NCBI GenBank assembly: GCA_030533445.1
Contig: CM060076.1
Coordinates: 3,724,501-3,788,500 of the forward strand
Reading direction: 5' to 3'
From: Cyprinodon diabolis
Lineage: Eukaryota; Chordata; Actinopteri; Cyprinodontiformes; Cyprinodontidae
DNA: 64,000 nucleotides
In this document: positions 1-11,492 of the stretch, in pieces
Numbering within the stretch: position 1 is the stretch's first letter
Layout: every line of letters begins with the position of its first letter
Notes under the pieces: generated by a model
What the model saw: only the letters and a program-made list of their open reading frames with translations
The model's database searches: none
Told to the model about the DNA's origin: nothing
Position numbers and translations under genes: made by a program

Positions 1-280
1 ACCCGCAGTAGAGCAGCCCTCGAGGACCGACTTTGCGGATGCCTGATCTAGAGGGATCCGTTTAAAGAGACCCAACAGCCACCATACCCAGAAACCTCCT
101 GCTGACATTGTTGAGATCTAATCCAGACCGTTTCTAAGTGGGAGATGGACGGCCCTGCAGGAAAGCATCCTCACAAGACAGCAGACAACTGAACTGGTGT
201 TGTCAAACCTACTTTCCTCTAAGGCGGAGGTCTTCAACAGGGGTCCGCTACCCCTACGGGGTCCTCAGACTTTTTACATT

Positions 281-573
281 CCCCCTTGCAATTTTTTCCA
301 CTAATTGAATTGTCTTTATATCCACATTAACATGAATTCATTACACTGTAGTAAACAGATAAATGGAGGCAGAAGATGTCTTTCAGTCATCAATGCACAC
401 ATTCAGTGACACACAGGAGCTCTTGCAAGCTGAGCACCGTTTCATTCATGACACCTGTCCCATCAACCAGGAATTAAAATTAAGAAATACTTTAATAATC
501 CCAGGGCGAAATTACTTTCCTTACATTTCTCCATCTGTCATAGAGTGACTATAGGACCAGTTTGATATAACGA
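281..573 (+). repeat. Dispersed repeat, inverted relative to 45741-46020
   Basis: The stretch from GCAATTTTTTCCACTAATTG to ACCAGTTTGATA is matched in reverse orientation near 46 kb, including GGAGGCAGAAGATGTCTTTC. The 61-codon open frame here is not in a family I recognise. Bases 1-280 hold nothing I recognise. Confidence 0.6.
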
Positions 574-705
574 AAGTTTATACAATATATATAATTAGGG
601 GATCCCCGCTCCATCTCGCCATCATTTTGGTGGTCCTTTTCCTGGAAAACGTTGAAGAGCCCTGCTCTAAAGTGTCAATCCAAAGTTGTCTGGCCCATTA
701 CTTGC

Positions 706-1115
706 AACATATTCTCATTTTTAGTTCGTATGAAATCGTACGAAAAGTTATGCACAGTATTTCGTACGTTTTTGACGTTTTTCCTCGAAAAAACAGATCA
801 GTGCGCATGCGCAACCAGAAAGACGAAAAAAGCAAATCTGCGGAAGGACGTAAAACTGGGAAAAACAGTGCAATAATTACTTCTTCATGTCTCTAACTAC
901 GTTGCTTGCTGTTTTGTATCTTAGGGTTAGGGTTAATTGTATGTTAAATTCTATCTTATTGAATGTCGCGTAAGATGCGCATGCACAAGGATATCTTGTC
1001 TCGAGGCAAGACGTAAAAATACCACGAAATACCACGAAAAAAACGTCGAAAACGTACGAAATTACGGTGCATAACTTTTCGTACAATTTCATATGAACTG
1101 ATAATGAGAATACAC
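706..1115. mobile_element. Hairpin MITE with about 78-bp inverted arms
   Basis: Arms at 706-784 and 1037-1115 pair over CGTACGAAAAGTTATGCAC and flanking bases with a few mismatches. The loop contains TTAGGGTTAGGGTTAA at 921-936. No clear target duplication was resolved. Non-coding. Confidence 0.7.
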
Positions 1116-1237
1116 TGTTACTTAGCCTGGGTCCACATAGGCTCCAGAAACAGGACTCTGATAAGGTAAAAGGTAAAAACCGTTCATAAGGTTTGGTTTG
1201 GAAGCAGCACTAGGCCCATCCCCCTCAGGGGAAAAGG

Positions 1238-1766
1238 TAACCTGACTCCGCCAGATGGATTTGCTCCGCATATCCATCTGGAAACCTTCCGTTGAAGTAA
1301 TTTTGGGAAGGGGCGAAAATACTGGTTAGCTGATTGGCCTATGTTGGTGATAGACGGGCCAAATAAACCAATCAGATCAACGAAGCATATGAAGTAACAG
1401 AGCGACGACGAAAACACAACCACAAGCCAACTGATAGATCAAACTCTTGCCGAAACCAGTCGGGAGAAGAGCAAAAACATCTTTTCCTCTGAGAAAAGCC
1501 TCCAGAGCAGTGTTTTGCTCTTCTTTCAGTGAAGAAATACTCTGTAATTCCGATAAAACTTGCTCGATAGCCACGCTAACGCTAGTTTCATCGGCTGAAG
1601 CCACCATGTTCTTTAGACTGAACTGTCGCGCCTCTTGTTGCGTCACACCTCAACCCGCCTCAAAGCCAACGCTGATTGGACGTTCGTTTGTTGAACGGCT
1701 CCAAATTTTCTTTAGAGGAGAGTGGCCAGACTGGTTTGCGAGTGAAACCTTGAAAGCCCGCGAGAT
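1238..1766 (-). mobile_element. Helicase-exon element, copy A
   Basis: It shares both edges with copy B (15104-15638): TAACCTGACTCCGCC at one side and TTTCACTCGCA near the other. Outward-facing CCAGA...TGCG segments at the two ends resemble each other, suggesting a DNA transposon with imperfect inverted repeats. Confidence 0.6.
1377..1607 (-). pseudogene. RecQ-like helicase N-terminal exon (copy A)
   Basis: From the ATG at 1607-1605 the frame reads VASADETSVSVAIEQVLSEL, then LKEEQNTALEAFLRGKDVFA and LLPTGFGKSLIYQLA. EEQ before a GKDVFALLPTGFGKS Walker A (motif I) is the start of a RecQ-type superfamily 2 helicase core. Everything after motif I is absent; the frame runs on about 16 residues (CGCVFVVALLL) and stops. 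It looks like one captured exon reading into intron. Few amino-acid differences separate it from copy B. Not a working helicase. Confidence 0.65.
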
Positions 1767-1769
1767 CAG

Positions 1770-2040
1770 GATGGTCACACAAGGCTACCATCAACTACCA
1801 ACATGTCTGATTAATTAACGGCAAAATGAACCACAAGCTCCATAAGGAGAAACAAAGACTCCCAAACCAGATCTCCAAAAGAGACAGAGGAAGCTTCTCC
1901 AAGCCTTTTTATTAATCACTAGTTGGAAAAACCTTAATTTCCATCAGTTATCCCTCTAAATGGACAGAGATCAACAGGAAAACTACACTTTTCCTCCGGA
2001 ATTAATGTCTGACAAAGAACTAAATATCACTCCAGAAAAA
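1770..2040. other. No feature recognised
   Basis: Non-coding sequence between repeats; nothing recognised. Confidence 0.5.
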
Positions 2041-2214
2041 GAAAATTAAAAACAATCTACTGGACTTTGTTTCCAAGTTTGAAGACGATTCACTTCCCAT
2101 CCAAGAAGCTTTTTCAATTCAAAATGTCAGAAATAGTGTTGAGTTGACATTTTGACATTTTGAATTGAAAAAAGCTTCTTGGAAACAAAGTCCAGTGGAT
2201 TGTTTTTAATTTTC
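2041..2214. repeat. Inverted repeat made of two copies of the GAAGCTTTTTCAATTCAAAATG repeat
   Basis: 2041-2073 pairs with 2181-2214 and 2104-2127 with about 2153-2180. The left arm has an extra 28 nt. The same unit occurs singly at 9195-9300 and 61690-61800. Confidence 0.7.
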
Positions 2215-3395
2215 ATTTTTTTGGAATGACTCTGACCTGGATGACTGAGAATCTTCACCAACTAAATGTCACATTACCTGTTTCATAGATCATAATTGAC
2301 GAAACATCAGCTGCAAAGACTACATCCTATGATTATGGGTCACTTGAAAAGGTTTAGACGCTGCAGAGGAGGAGAAACAGATTTCTCTTCACTTCTTCTG
2401 CCACAATTGACTTGATAAAAGCACCCTGCTGATCCAGGAACTGACAGCTCCATGATTAAATTATAGAGACCGCTGGTGGCCCCTCTGGGACTGATGGAGG
2501 CCCTCAGCTGAGTCTAAATGGTCTAAATGCTCTAGTTGCTCAGTACTTGGAACCACAGAGAGTATCAGTGAGGCTCCGACAGCATGGCTGAATCAAGCGT
2601 CCAGGTTTCTCTCAGTGTCGGAGTGTGCTGAATAAACACTCATTTATTTTCCATAAAAGCCTCGACAGACAAAACAGGAGGCGAGTGTCTGATGTCACGC
2701 AGTCTATTCAGAGCCCAGATGCCTCAGTGAGGCCCCCCAAGGACCCAGATGTACTCACAAAGCATCAGGAGACACAGTCAGGGAAACAATATCTGTTAAT
2801 TTTAGACTAAATTTAACTTTAGTCTAAACTCTGATTGATAGTATAATAAGCTAGCTTTTCCTTTCCATCATTCTTTACAATCTCAGCTAAACAGAAATCT
2901 AATAGGAGATCCGCATCTCTCTGTATCAGCTAAAGAATTGGGAACAAATGGTGGAAGAAATGTCATTACAGTGCTGGTTCACCCACTGACCATAGGGAGT
3001 AATATCCTGCCTGAATGATTAGAAGGTCAAAGGTAGGAGCCTTAACAATGGTCAGATAGTGGGAAAAGCAGCCAGAGTCCATAGCAAATGTTTCAACGTA
3101 CGTAAGGATGTTGGCATAGCAACTGTAAACACTTTAAGGGTGTCAAACCAGCCAGTGTTCAATGCTGATCGGCTTCTTTGTTTCACCTAAAAAGGCCTAC
3201 ATTTGTACAAAAAAAGGAGTAGAGTGGATCTTATTTTAATAACTATGAAACATCGAAAGAAATTAGCTAAGGTCCAACAAACGTTGACATTTTGGGTATA
3301 AAAAGGATTCAGGCTGAGATCAAAGCCATGATATCTATTTTGGAAGGCAGGGGCGTTAAAAACCACTTCATCTTCCAGATTAGTCATAAGGAAAC
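2215..3395. other. Non-coding, no gene recognised
   Basis: It starts with the dispersed motif ACCTGGATGACTGAGAATC, also seen at 20990. The rest shows no domain, exon or terminal repeat I can support. Confidence 0.5.
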
Positions 3396-3720
3396 AGCTG
3401 TTACAACTGTTACATTTCCAAATTCTCCCGAGTGGTGCCCGAATTTAAACGAGTGATTAGAGTGAATGTGATTGGTCGATTATCAAGGGGGCGGGATTGT
3501 TTTGGCGGAAGGTTTGCAAGCACGTTTGGGTTGGGGGCCAGTTTGTCGGAGGCACCTAGCTAACTAGTTAGCAACTTAGTGCTAGCAGATTCCCAATGGG
3601 AAATTACAATGGGACCAAGTAGCAACGACACTGTCAAGGAAAGCTATGGACAGCGGAAACATGCAAGAGAAGGAGAGTTCATTGTCGGAGGTCGTGGATG
3701 AGTCTCCTCCGTCATCCATC
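3396..3720 (+). mobile_element. TTAA-element family fragment (copy 3)
   Basis: It matches the 5' half of 44745-45517 from the CTCCCGAG block through GATGAGTCTCCTCCGTCATCC. Both termini are missing. Confidence 0.65.
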
Positions 3721-4080
3721 TTTTGAATAAAGTCGTAATAAGAGAATAAAGTCATAAAATTACAAGAATAAAGTCGTAATATTTTACGAGAAAAAAGTCA
3801 CCACAAGAATAGTCAAAGTTACGAGAATAAAATGAGAGGAATGTGGAACATCATGTGTGCATCGGTTTGACAAATCAGGAAACCTTTTAGCAGCAGCATC
3901 AAACTGGGCAGGATGTCAAAGTGGACTCTGGTTACTGATTGGTGGAGCTGGTCGGACGTCATCTGCTGGGCGGAGCTCCAAGCTTTCTTTTGAAACGGGT
4001 TGTTGTATGATGACTTCATTCTCGTAATATTACAACTTTATTCTCGTAATATTAAGACTTTAGTCTCAAAATAAAAAATA
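3721..4080. repeat. MITE with inverted arrays of ACGAGAATAAAGTC-like units
   Basis: Several AGAATAAAGTCGTAA units on the left and their complement (ACTTTATTCTCGTAATAT) on the right surround a core also found at 51290-51440. Confidence 0.6.
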
Positions 4081-5370
4081 AAAGAAATAGGGAGATTAGG
4101 GTCGTTGACATGTAAAACAGTCTTTAGAGAGAAAAATGTATTAAGTAACTAGTTGCTATAGTGATTTTTTTGTTGTCTTTTGGATGGGTTGCGGTGAAGC
4201 AATCTGGGCAGAGTAGAAACGCTGATGTAGAAATTTAAACCCTATTGAATGAGAGTTATATCAACTTTGATATAAAACTCTTGCCAATCCTTCGGTTAAA
4301 AGAGGCTATAGCTCAATTTAGGAAAGTACAATTCAGAAAAAAACTGAGTGGAATGAACTTTGGGTGTTTTTTAGACTCTGAGACTCGTGGATTGTGGGCA
4401 TTTTGAAAGAAAACTAAAGACATGAAAGCAGTTCAAATCCACACATTTCTGATTTTTTTTTATGTCAAAATCCGAAGATTGACATCACCGTAAATCTAAA
4501 ATTCTCTCAAGCCAGAAAGCTCTGAAAATCTGTTTTCAAGCTTTTCAGACTTTGAAGGATGATTCTGCAGGAGAGGAAGACTTTGATTTTCTCAAATGTG
4601 GCTAAAATCTCTGATGATTCATGAAAATTTCCTGCATATTATAAGATGCTTCACAAACAAATGTCAGAGGTCAGTGTTCAGGGTCAAGCTGCATGTTTCT
4701 AAGCATTATAGCTCTAGAATTGAATCTTTGATCTCTGTCTACCAGATCATTTTCCAGCAGCATCATGTAGTGAAACAAATGAGTCATCACAGCTCAAATT
4801 GCAGCTTTTGATAACGTTTGCGGTGTTCTGCAGCTAAATGAGTCCAAACCAGAGCAACCGCCTCCGACGGAGGTTTTACTCCCTCTGAGAACTCCAAACA
4901 GAAAACCAGTTACAACAAACACACAAGAACAACAACCAGCGAGGTTTCTGCTCGTTTCTGCCTTCAAAGAAGCTATTTGTTCTTATGGTCCAGTTTCTCC
5001 GCAGGTTTAATGAGTCAAAAGCAGCCAGTAGATTCAGACTGCTGCGTTTAAACCCACAGCTGAAGAGCTGGCCAGCGGCAGGAACCCAAACACGTCCATG
5101 CAAACACATGTAAACACCAAGAAATTAGCAAGATTCTGTGGTTAGACTCAAGTTTGTGTAAATAAAGTTGGACCGCAGGATCAACACAGCCTGGAGGAGG
5201 TTAAACCAACTGGAAACAGACTCGCATTTAACTGGAAAACATGGAGCAATAATCTGGGAAACATCGTCTGAATGAAACCTGAACAGCTTCTGGAAGGAAG
5301 ATAGACTGAAATATTTGCCATTATCGCTTTTAGCCTCTCATTCTGAGAATCTAACAACCTTAGGCGTCTT
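4081..5370. other. Non-coding, no gene recognised
   Basis: AT-rich single-copy-looking sequence. Open frames at 4596 and 4876 match no family I know. Confidence 0.5.
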
Positions 5371-5555
5371 TAATTCAATTCAATTCAGTATATTACTATA
5401 GTACCAATTCACAACATGCCATCTCAAGGCACTTTACAGTTCACCAGATCATACACCCAGATTTATTCAAACCAGTTGATTGCATCGACTCATTGACTCG
5501 AAGGCAACCCCTCACACTAAGCATGCTTGTAGCGACAGTGGAGAGGAAACACTCT
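5371..5555 (-). mobile_element. L2 LINE 3' tail fragment
   Basis: (AATTC)n start, TCTCAAGGCACTTTACAG, then GCATGCTTGTAGCGACAGTG: reverse complement of the L2 3' UTR seen at 48300-48722 and elsewhere. Confidence 0.75.
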
Positions 5556-6010
5556 TAGGCAGCCTAAAAGGCACCTGAGATAAATGCACCAATCCAGAAA
5601 TATCTAGTATATCGAGTTTCTTTTCTTTATAAACATGGACATCCAGTTTCTCCTGGAGGATTTTAACGGAAAATCCAGGTTATCAAGGAATAATCAATGG
5701 ATCATTATCTATACCTAAAACTACTATGTTAGACGTGATTTAATGAATTTAGCGTTAATCAGTTAAATAATAAAAACAACTGTTTTCGTTGCGATCACTG
5801 AGTCTGGGAGCGGCCATTTTTGCCCAAATATTTTAACCCCTCCCTCCTGCCATCTTCCAGCAGTGACATCACGGTGCGGTAAGCCTAGCGCCATTCTCCC
5901 CGCTTTACAAGCAAAATCAATGGGAACTACTAGACACATCTGCAATCAACAACAATTATTGAAGATTTCCAGAAGACTTCACCATTGAAATTCACCAGAG
6001 CTATAGTTAA

Positions 6011-6588
6011 AGTCGTAGGGAAGCGGCTGTTCTTATGGTGTCAGTTCCGAATTCTCCCGAGTTGTGCGCGACTTTACACTAGTGAATAGAATGAATGCGA
6101 TTGGTCGTTTATCAAGGGGGCAGGATTGTTGTGGCGGAAGGTTTGCAAGCAAGTTGCATTGTAGCCGGTGTATAGGAAGCATTTTGCTATCCAGTTAGCA
6201 AATTTGTGCTTGTAGGTTCCCAATTGGGAAATTACATTGGGACCAATAGCACTAAATTGTTGACCCTGTAAACACTGGGACGTAACTCAATGGTAAAGTG
6301 AATGATTTTTATTTATTATTTCAACCATTGCGTATATTAGCTGTGATATATGAATCAAGACGCTATGACGGAAAAAAATTGATTGACAGATGTGCGTTGA
6401 TATATGATTGGCCGAATTTAGGTGTACAAGCTAACCCATAACTAACTGGCCTGCATAAAATAACAAAACAAACAAAGATTTTAGGACAGGATTTAAAACA
6501 TATATATACATATATATATATATTTCAAAATTTTGGGACATGTTTAAGCCAGAATGATTTGACATTTAAATATCATTTCCCTACGACT
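6011..6588 (+). mobile_element. TTAA-target DNA transposon (copy 1), nested
   Basis: The 12-bp inverted ends AGTCGTAGGGAA are flanked by TTAA at 6007-6010 and 6589-6592. The other copy of the surrounding repeat (14 kb) shows the uninterrupted target, so both ends are fixed to the base. Confidence 0.85.
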
Positions 6589-6689
6589 TTAAACTGACAA
6601 TGCCTACGTAGATGGCAGTATGATGTTGTTATACATCGGGTAAAAGTGAATAAAAATGTGTTATTTCACCTTTCTGATTTCTTTGTTGG

Positions 6690-6812
6690 ATTGCCAACTT
6701 GAAGAGGGAGGATTTGCCATCGAATTTCTGCCCAGAGAAAAAACACGTAATATGTAGCCAACATTTGGAAGAAGAATGTTTTCAAGATGACTTGGATAAT
6801 AGAGCGTTGTGA
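6690..6812 (+). pseudogene. THAP domain C-terminal fragment (transposon)
   Basis: The 41-codon frame reads IANLKREDLPSNFCPEKKHV, then ICSQHLEEECFQDDLD, and stops. The C-x2-H pair followed by F-x-DD is the second half of a THAP zinc finger. The first half and any catalytic domain are missing. A more diverged duplicate follows. Confidence 0.55.
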
Positions 6813-7187
6813 CAAACACCAGATACAGCACTGGGACTTGATCAACAGCCGATACCAATTTGAAGAGGGAGGATTTGCCATCGAACTTCTGGCCAGAGAG
6901 AAAACACGTAATTAATCTGTTACTCTCTGCTTCGCATAGTGCACTGGTCATCGCCACGTTGGATAATAGCGCATTGTGACAAACACCAGATACAGCACTG
7001 GGACTTGATCAACAGCCGATACCGCACTATGACGTCACAAACCAGTAGGTGGCAGTAGTGTTCTTTGACAAACATGGATGCCTCCAGTAAAGCACATTAA
7101 AATAAAATTACTCTTAATTAAAAACAATTATCATTTATTGAAAATAATTTGATAATTTCATATTTAAATCACTTTCAGAAGTTTGTC

Positions 7188-9190
7188 TCCTGAATGTTTT
7201 TATTTCTTTATTTTAGATGGTTCTGGATCTGGTGTCCAGAAAGTATCCAGATAGACTTGGAGAGACAAATTTTATTTTTTTCATTTTGTATACACAAGTG
7301 CCATTAAAAGCAGTGCAAACAGATGAGGTTCTTTCTTATGAGGCCCCTTTAAATGCCATCAAGCAAGGAGGATGGTAATAAACTAGGGTTCATCTGCAGA
7401 AATGTCCAGGTATATATCAAGGTTTTAAAATGTTGGAAAGACAAACACACTTCTTAGATTTTACACCTATTTCAAAGATCTGATCTCCTTCAGCAGAACC
7501 TCCTCGGCCAACTCCGTCTAGTTTTTTCTGCCCCTGTGTGGAGCACCAAGTAGTGCAGCACTGTCAACACCACTGCCATTCAGCTGGCTGAAAGAAAACA
7601 ACAACCCCTCTCCAGCTCTCACAGCACATATTTTTAAACCAGCAACTCCAGATGACTCAGACCAACTAAACATTTACCGCAGAAATTCTGGGTTGATTTA
7701 TGTTGTTGGATCCTTTGTATCAGTGGTGCTCAGGTACCCCCATCCACCCTGTTTAAGGAGGATTTATCTAAAGTAGTGAATGACGGATTAACAGGCTACT
7801 CAACACCGCGCTCCACTAATGTGGTAAAAACTCCCAGAAGACTGTAAAAGTGCTGAAAGCCATTTGTTTAGAGCAGCTTTTGACTGTTGATATTCCCTAA
7901 GGAGCAGGAATATCATGAGAGCTGACAGCTGACACCTCTGCTGCTGCTCAGTTGGCTGCAAAAGACCAAAGGTACATTTACTCAAGTAAAAGTGGCATGA
8001 CTTCATCTTATTTGTACTCAGGTAAATAGTAGTCGTCCAATAAATTACTCAGTAAAAATAAAAAAGCGCTTGGTGAAAAGACTACCCAAGTAAGGAGTAT
8101 ATGTTTTACGACTTTATGGTCTGCAAGTCTGGAAGAGCATCAGCAGAACTAGATGTGAGTGAGGACTTCTCTGCTCGCTGTCATGCAGAGCCAGCAGTTT
8201 AGAGAGCTGACCTCTGACCTGGTTAAATCAGAGCTGTAGTAAGGAAGTTTGTGGTCAGGCTGCTGAGTGCTCCAAAAAGTCCGGACAAAAGAGCCGCTGG
8301 TGTGGTCTCCGCCCAACCTCTCTAAGATATTGTTCCATTTTAGCCGTTACGTCAAACGTTATCATATCTGACAGGAAGCGCTGCCAAAACACAATTAAGA
8401 GCAGGAACTGTAATAACGGCTGACCTTTTTCCTTCAGGTGCCGACAGTTTCTACCCAGAAACGCCTCAGAGTGTTTGGATTTTACCTCCACTCCTCGCTG
8501 CACCTTTTAAGTCTGCAGTCGGAGTCGTTTTGTGGTTTCCAGAGAGTGCAGGTCAACAAAGTTTCCCTTGTTAACCCAAAAAACCGTGATTAGAGAGCTT
8601 TGCTTTGGTTGTAAATAAGCTCAGAGGCCTGGATGTGTGGAGAGCAGAGAAAGGTCCGTTTGTTTCCAGAGCAGGTAATGATCCCAGAGGTGTTCAGCGG
8701 TTTGTACCAGCCGGGTTGGGTCTGAGCCTCAGAGGAATGTCGGAGCTTTCACAGTAAAATTGCTGAGGTGAAAAAAAGTATTTCAGAGACAAAAGACAAA
8801 GGTTTTTCTGGCCTGGGTTGTAAAAATGATGCTGATATAACTGAACGGACGGAGCAAGGCTAAGAAAATATTGGAGACAGAAGAGTCGTCCATGCAAACA
8901 CAAAAGGTTTGGATTCTGCTGAGGTCCAGAACCAGAGCGATGGGACCCAACAGCATCAAAGGAGCATCTCTGCTCTCGTTTATACAGCCTGGTTTACTTT
9001 AAAAACATCTTTAAACTCACAGGGGATCGTATAAAACCAAACTAACCATCAGGAACTGTGGGTCGCCCTGATAACCAGCTTCATCATACTACTATGGTGT
9101 CTTCATCTCCTGATCTCCTAAAGGAAGCATTTCGTCCGTTTCAATTTGCATGTTTTCTTAACAAATACTGTATAAAGCCTCTATCTCAAC
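7188..9190. other. Mostly unannotated non-coding sequence
   Basis: A fragment of the ACTCAAGTA repeat (compare 24662-25367) occupies about 7970-8105. I see no exon or family in the rest; open frames at 7800, 8255 and 8694 match nothing I know. Confidence 0.45.
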
Positions 9191-9194
9191 CCTA

Positions 9195-9300
9195 TTCCTG
9201 ACATTTTGAATTGAAAAAGCTTCCTGGATGGGAAGCGAAACGTCTTCAAACTTGGAAACAAAGTCCAGTGGATTGTTTTTTTTTTTTTTACTTTTTTAGA
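9195..9300 (+). repeat. Dispersed GAAGCGAAACGTCTTC repeat
   Basis: It contains GAATTGAAAAAGCTTCCTGG, GAAGCGAAACGTCTTCAAAC and AAGTCCAGTGGATTG, the unit of the inverted repeat at 2041. Confidence 0.6.
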
Positions 9301-10308
9301 AATCCTAAAGGAATCCATGTCGACTCGGCACCGCAGTGAGATGACGCTACTTGGACTCGTCTATCTGGAAGCCAAACCAGTAAAAGAGGAAAAAGAAAGA
9401 AGTGTCAATGCCTCCTGTTAAATAAGAAGCTCACTAGAGAGAAACATGGTGCCTTGTCCAATTGTGCAATTTTGTGCTGAAATCCCTCAAAAGAAAAGGC
9501 GACGACATTCAATTTTAAGCAATAACTCCATTTCACTCACACCCCCATCATGCTAGTGTGTTTTTTGTCTAAGAGGAAGCAGAAGAAGATGAAGAATTCT
9601 TGTTTGCGCTTGCCCACTAAGCGATTTGCCCACACCCAATTACGACAGCAGGCTAGATTTCAGACATGTTTGATTTTCTCCCGACCTTATGATTCCTGAT
9701 TGGAAGGTGGTTGTGAGAGGCTGATCGCCCCTTTTTACCCGCTGTATACTACAGGAGGCACGAGGCACGATCAGGCTAAAGGTGGCCAGATCAAAAAATT
9801 CTTGCAAGACTGGAGAACTGACCCGACAGGGGCAAAAAATCGTAGTGTTTGCCCAGCTCGTGTGATCTAAAGAGGTGTTTAGTAGGCCATAGCATCTTGT
9901 AGAACACCGGTCTCCAACCTTTTTTGCACCACGGACCGCTATATGTCAGACAATATTTTCACGGACCGGCGGGGGGGTGGGGGGTGGATATGATCAAGTA
10001 AAATGATAAAATCAAATACAAACAGCATAAAAATAAAACAACAAGCCAGTCCCATCTAGGCGTAATCGGAGAAAATGACAGACGAAGTGTGCTCCTGATG
10101 CCAAGTCTGCTCCGTAGCTTTGTTTTGGTCGCTGTAACCGCAGAAAATCCCGCTTCATAAAGATAGGATGTTATAGACAGGATGAGTCTTGACCTGAATC
10201 AACCTGTGACAAGAGGAACAGATGCACCGACTGATGTAATTGGGAGAGAATACCGCAATTTCTTATATTTTTCAAAATAAAATATTACTCAGACTCTGAT
10301 CGTCGATA

Positions 10309-10319
10309 AATTATATAGG

Positions 10320-10399
<80 letters not shown>

Positions 10400-10410
10400 C
10401 CTATATAATT
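10309..10410. repeat. 102-bp perfect palindrome around (TA)39
   Basis: AATTATATAGGC, then 39 TA units (10321-10398), then GCCTATATAATT. The whole is self-complementary and could extrude a cruciform. Confidence 0.9.
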
Positions 10411-11361
10411 GTATGCCAAGCGTAGCGAGGGAGGCCGAGGGCTAGTGAGTGTCAAGACCACTGTCCAGGATGAAACAACTAAGACCCAGGAGTACATCAG
10501 AAAGATGGCCCCCAAAGACAAATGGCTTGGTGAATACCTCAGGCAGGAGAAAACCGAAAGCGAGGACAAGAAAGAGGAAGGAGAACCATCATGGAGGGAC
10601 AAGCCACAGCACGGCATATACCACAGACAAATAGAAGAAGTGGCTGATATCAAAAAATCCTACCAGTGGCTGGAGAAGGCTGGACTGAAGGACAGCACAG
10701 AGGCACTAATCATGGCAGCACAAGAACAGGCACTCAGTACAAGATCAATAGAGGCCAGGGTCTACCACACCAGGCAGGACCCCCGATGCAGACTGTGCAA
10801 AGATGCCTCTGAAACAATACAGCACATAACAGCAGGGTGTAAAATGCAGGCAGGAAGTGCATACATGGAACGCCACAACCAGGTAGCTGTCATAGTGTAC
10901 AGGAACATCTGCCATGAGTATGGGCTGGAAGTCCCAAGGTCAAAATGGAAGACACCTCCTAAGGTAGTTGAGAATGACCGAGCTAAGATCCTATGGGACT
11001 TCAAGATCCAGACTGACAAACAGGTGATGGCTAACCAACCAGACATCGTGTTGATCGACAAACAGCAGAAGAAGGCAGTAGTGATAGATGTGGCAATCCC
11101 AAGCGACAGCAACATCAAGAAGAAAGAACACGAGAAGCTTGAGAAATACCAAGGGCTGAAAGAGGAGCTAGAAAAGATGTGGAAAGTAAGAGCAGCAGTG
11201 GTGCCAGTGGTAATTGGAGCACTGGGGGCTGTGACCCCAAACTGGGAGAGTGGCTACAGCAGATTCCAGGTAAAACATCGGAGGTCTCTGTCCAGAAGAG
11301 GGCAGTCCTAGGAACAACTAAGATACTGCGCAGAACCCTCAAACTCCCAGGCCTCTGGTAG
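10409..11361 (+). pseudogene. C-terminal RLE domain of the LINE polyprotein, frameshifted
   Basis: The frame starts inside the protein (EGGRGLVSVKTTVQDETTK). It has a C-x2-C-x8-H-x4-C knuckle (CRLCKDASETIQHITAGC), then ILWDFKIQTDK and NQPDIVLIDKQQKKAVVIDV. The last has the PD-(x14)-D spacing of a restriction-like endonuclease, placed after the reverse transcriptase in R2/R4-type LINEs. The frame leaves the family sequence in a run of four C at 11234-11237. The next frame resumes KLGEWLQQIPG and ends KILRRTLKLPGLW at a stop (11359-11361), so one base has been lost. The reverse transcriptase is missing. Confidence 0.8.
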
Positions 11362-11414
11362 AGGACCCGAGCTTGAGGATGACACATACCCCCCCACGAG
11401 GGGTGAGAAAACAG

Positions 11415-11417
<3 letters not shown>
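10411..11417 (+). mobile_element. R4/Dong-like non-LTR retrotransposon 3' part in a (TA)n tract
   Basis: The 5'-truncated LINE lies between (TA)39 and a second (TA)n at 11418-11488. Its ORF carries a zinc knuckle and a restriction-like endonuclease. Elements of this group are known to target microsatellites or other specific sites. Confidence 0.75.

Positions 11418-11488
<71 letters not shown>
11418..11488. repeat. (TA)n microsatellite, 3' flank of the LINE
   Basis: About 35 TA units, matching the tract on the 5' side of the LINE. Confidence 0.95.

Positions 11489-11492
<4 letters not shown>

Larger units (their letters stand above)
5686..7187 (+). mobile_element. THAP-bearing transposon relic interrupted by a TTAA element
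   Basis: It shares 5960-6006 and 6593-7187 with the copy at 14014-14514, and 5686-5870 with 43654-43806. The nested element is 6011-6588. A duplicated segment (about 6700-6853 and 6860-7023) repeats the THAP-coding part. Confidence 0.65.

Noticed and set aside
921..936. Chromosome end or telomere
   Set aside because: Only two and a half repeats, inside a transposon-like hairpin.
1377..1646. Host RecQ helicase gene
   Set aside because: Only the part up to motif I exists, in two copies inside repeats; the frame's 5' extension starts at GTG, not ATG.
10285..10653. Open frame with a long YIYIYI stretch, minus strand
   Set aside because: It is a translation of the (TA)n tract and antisense to the LINE ORF. 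The same applies to the frames at 11115-11634.
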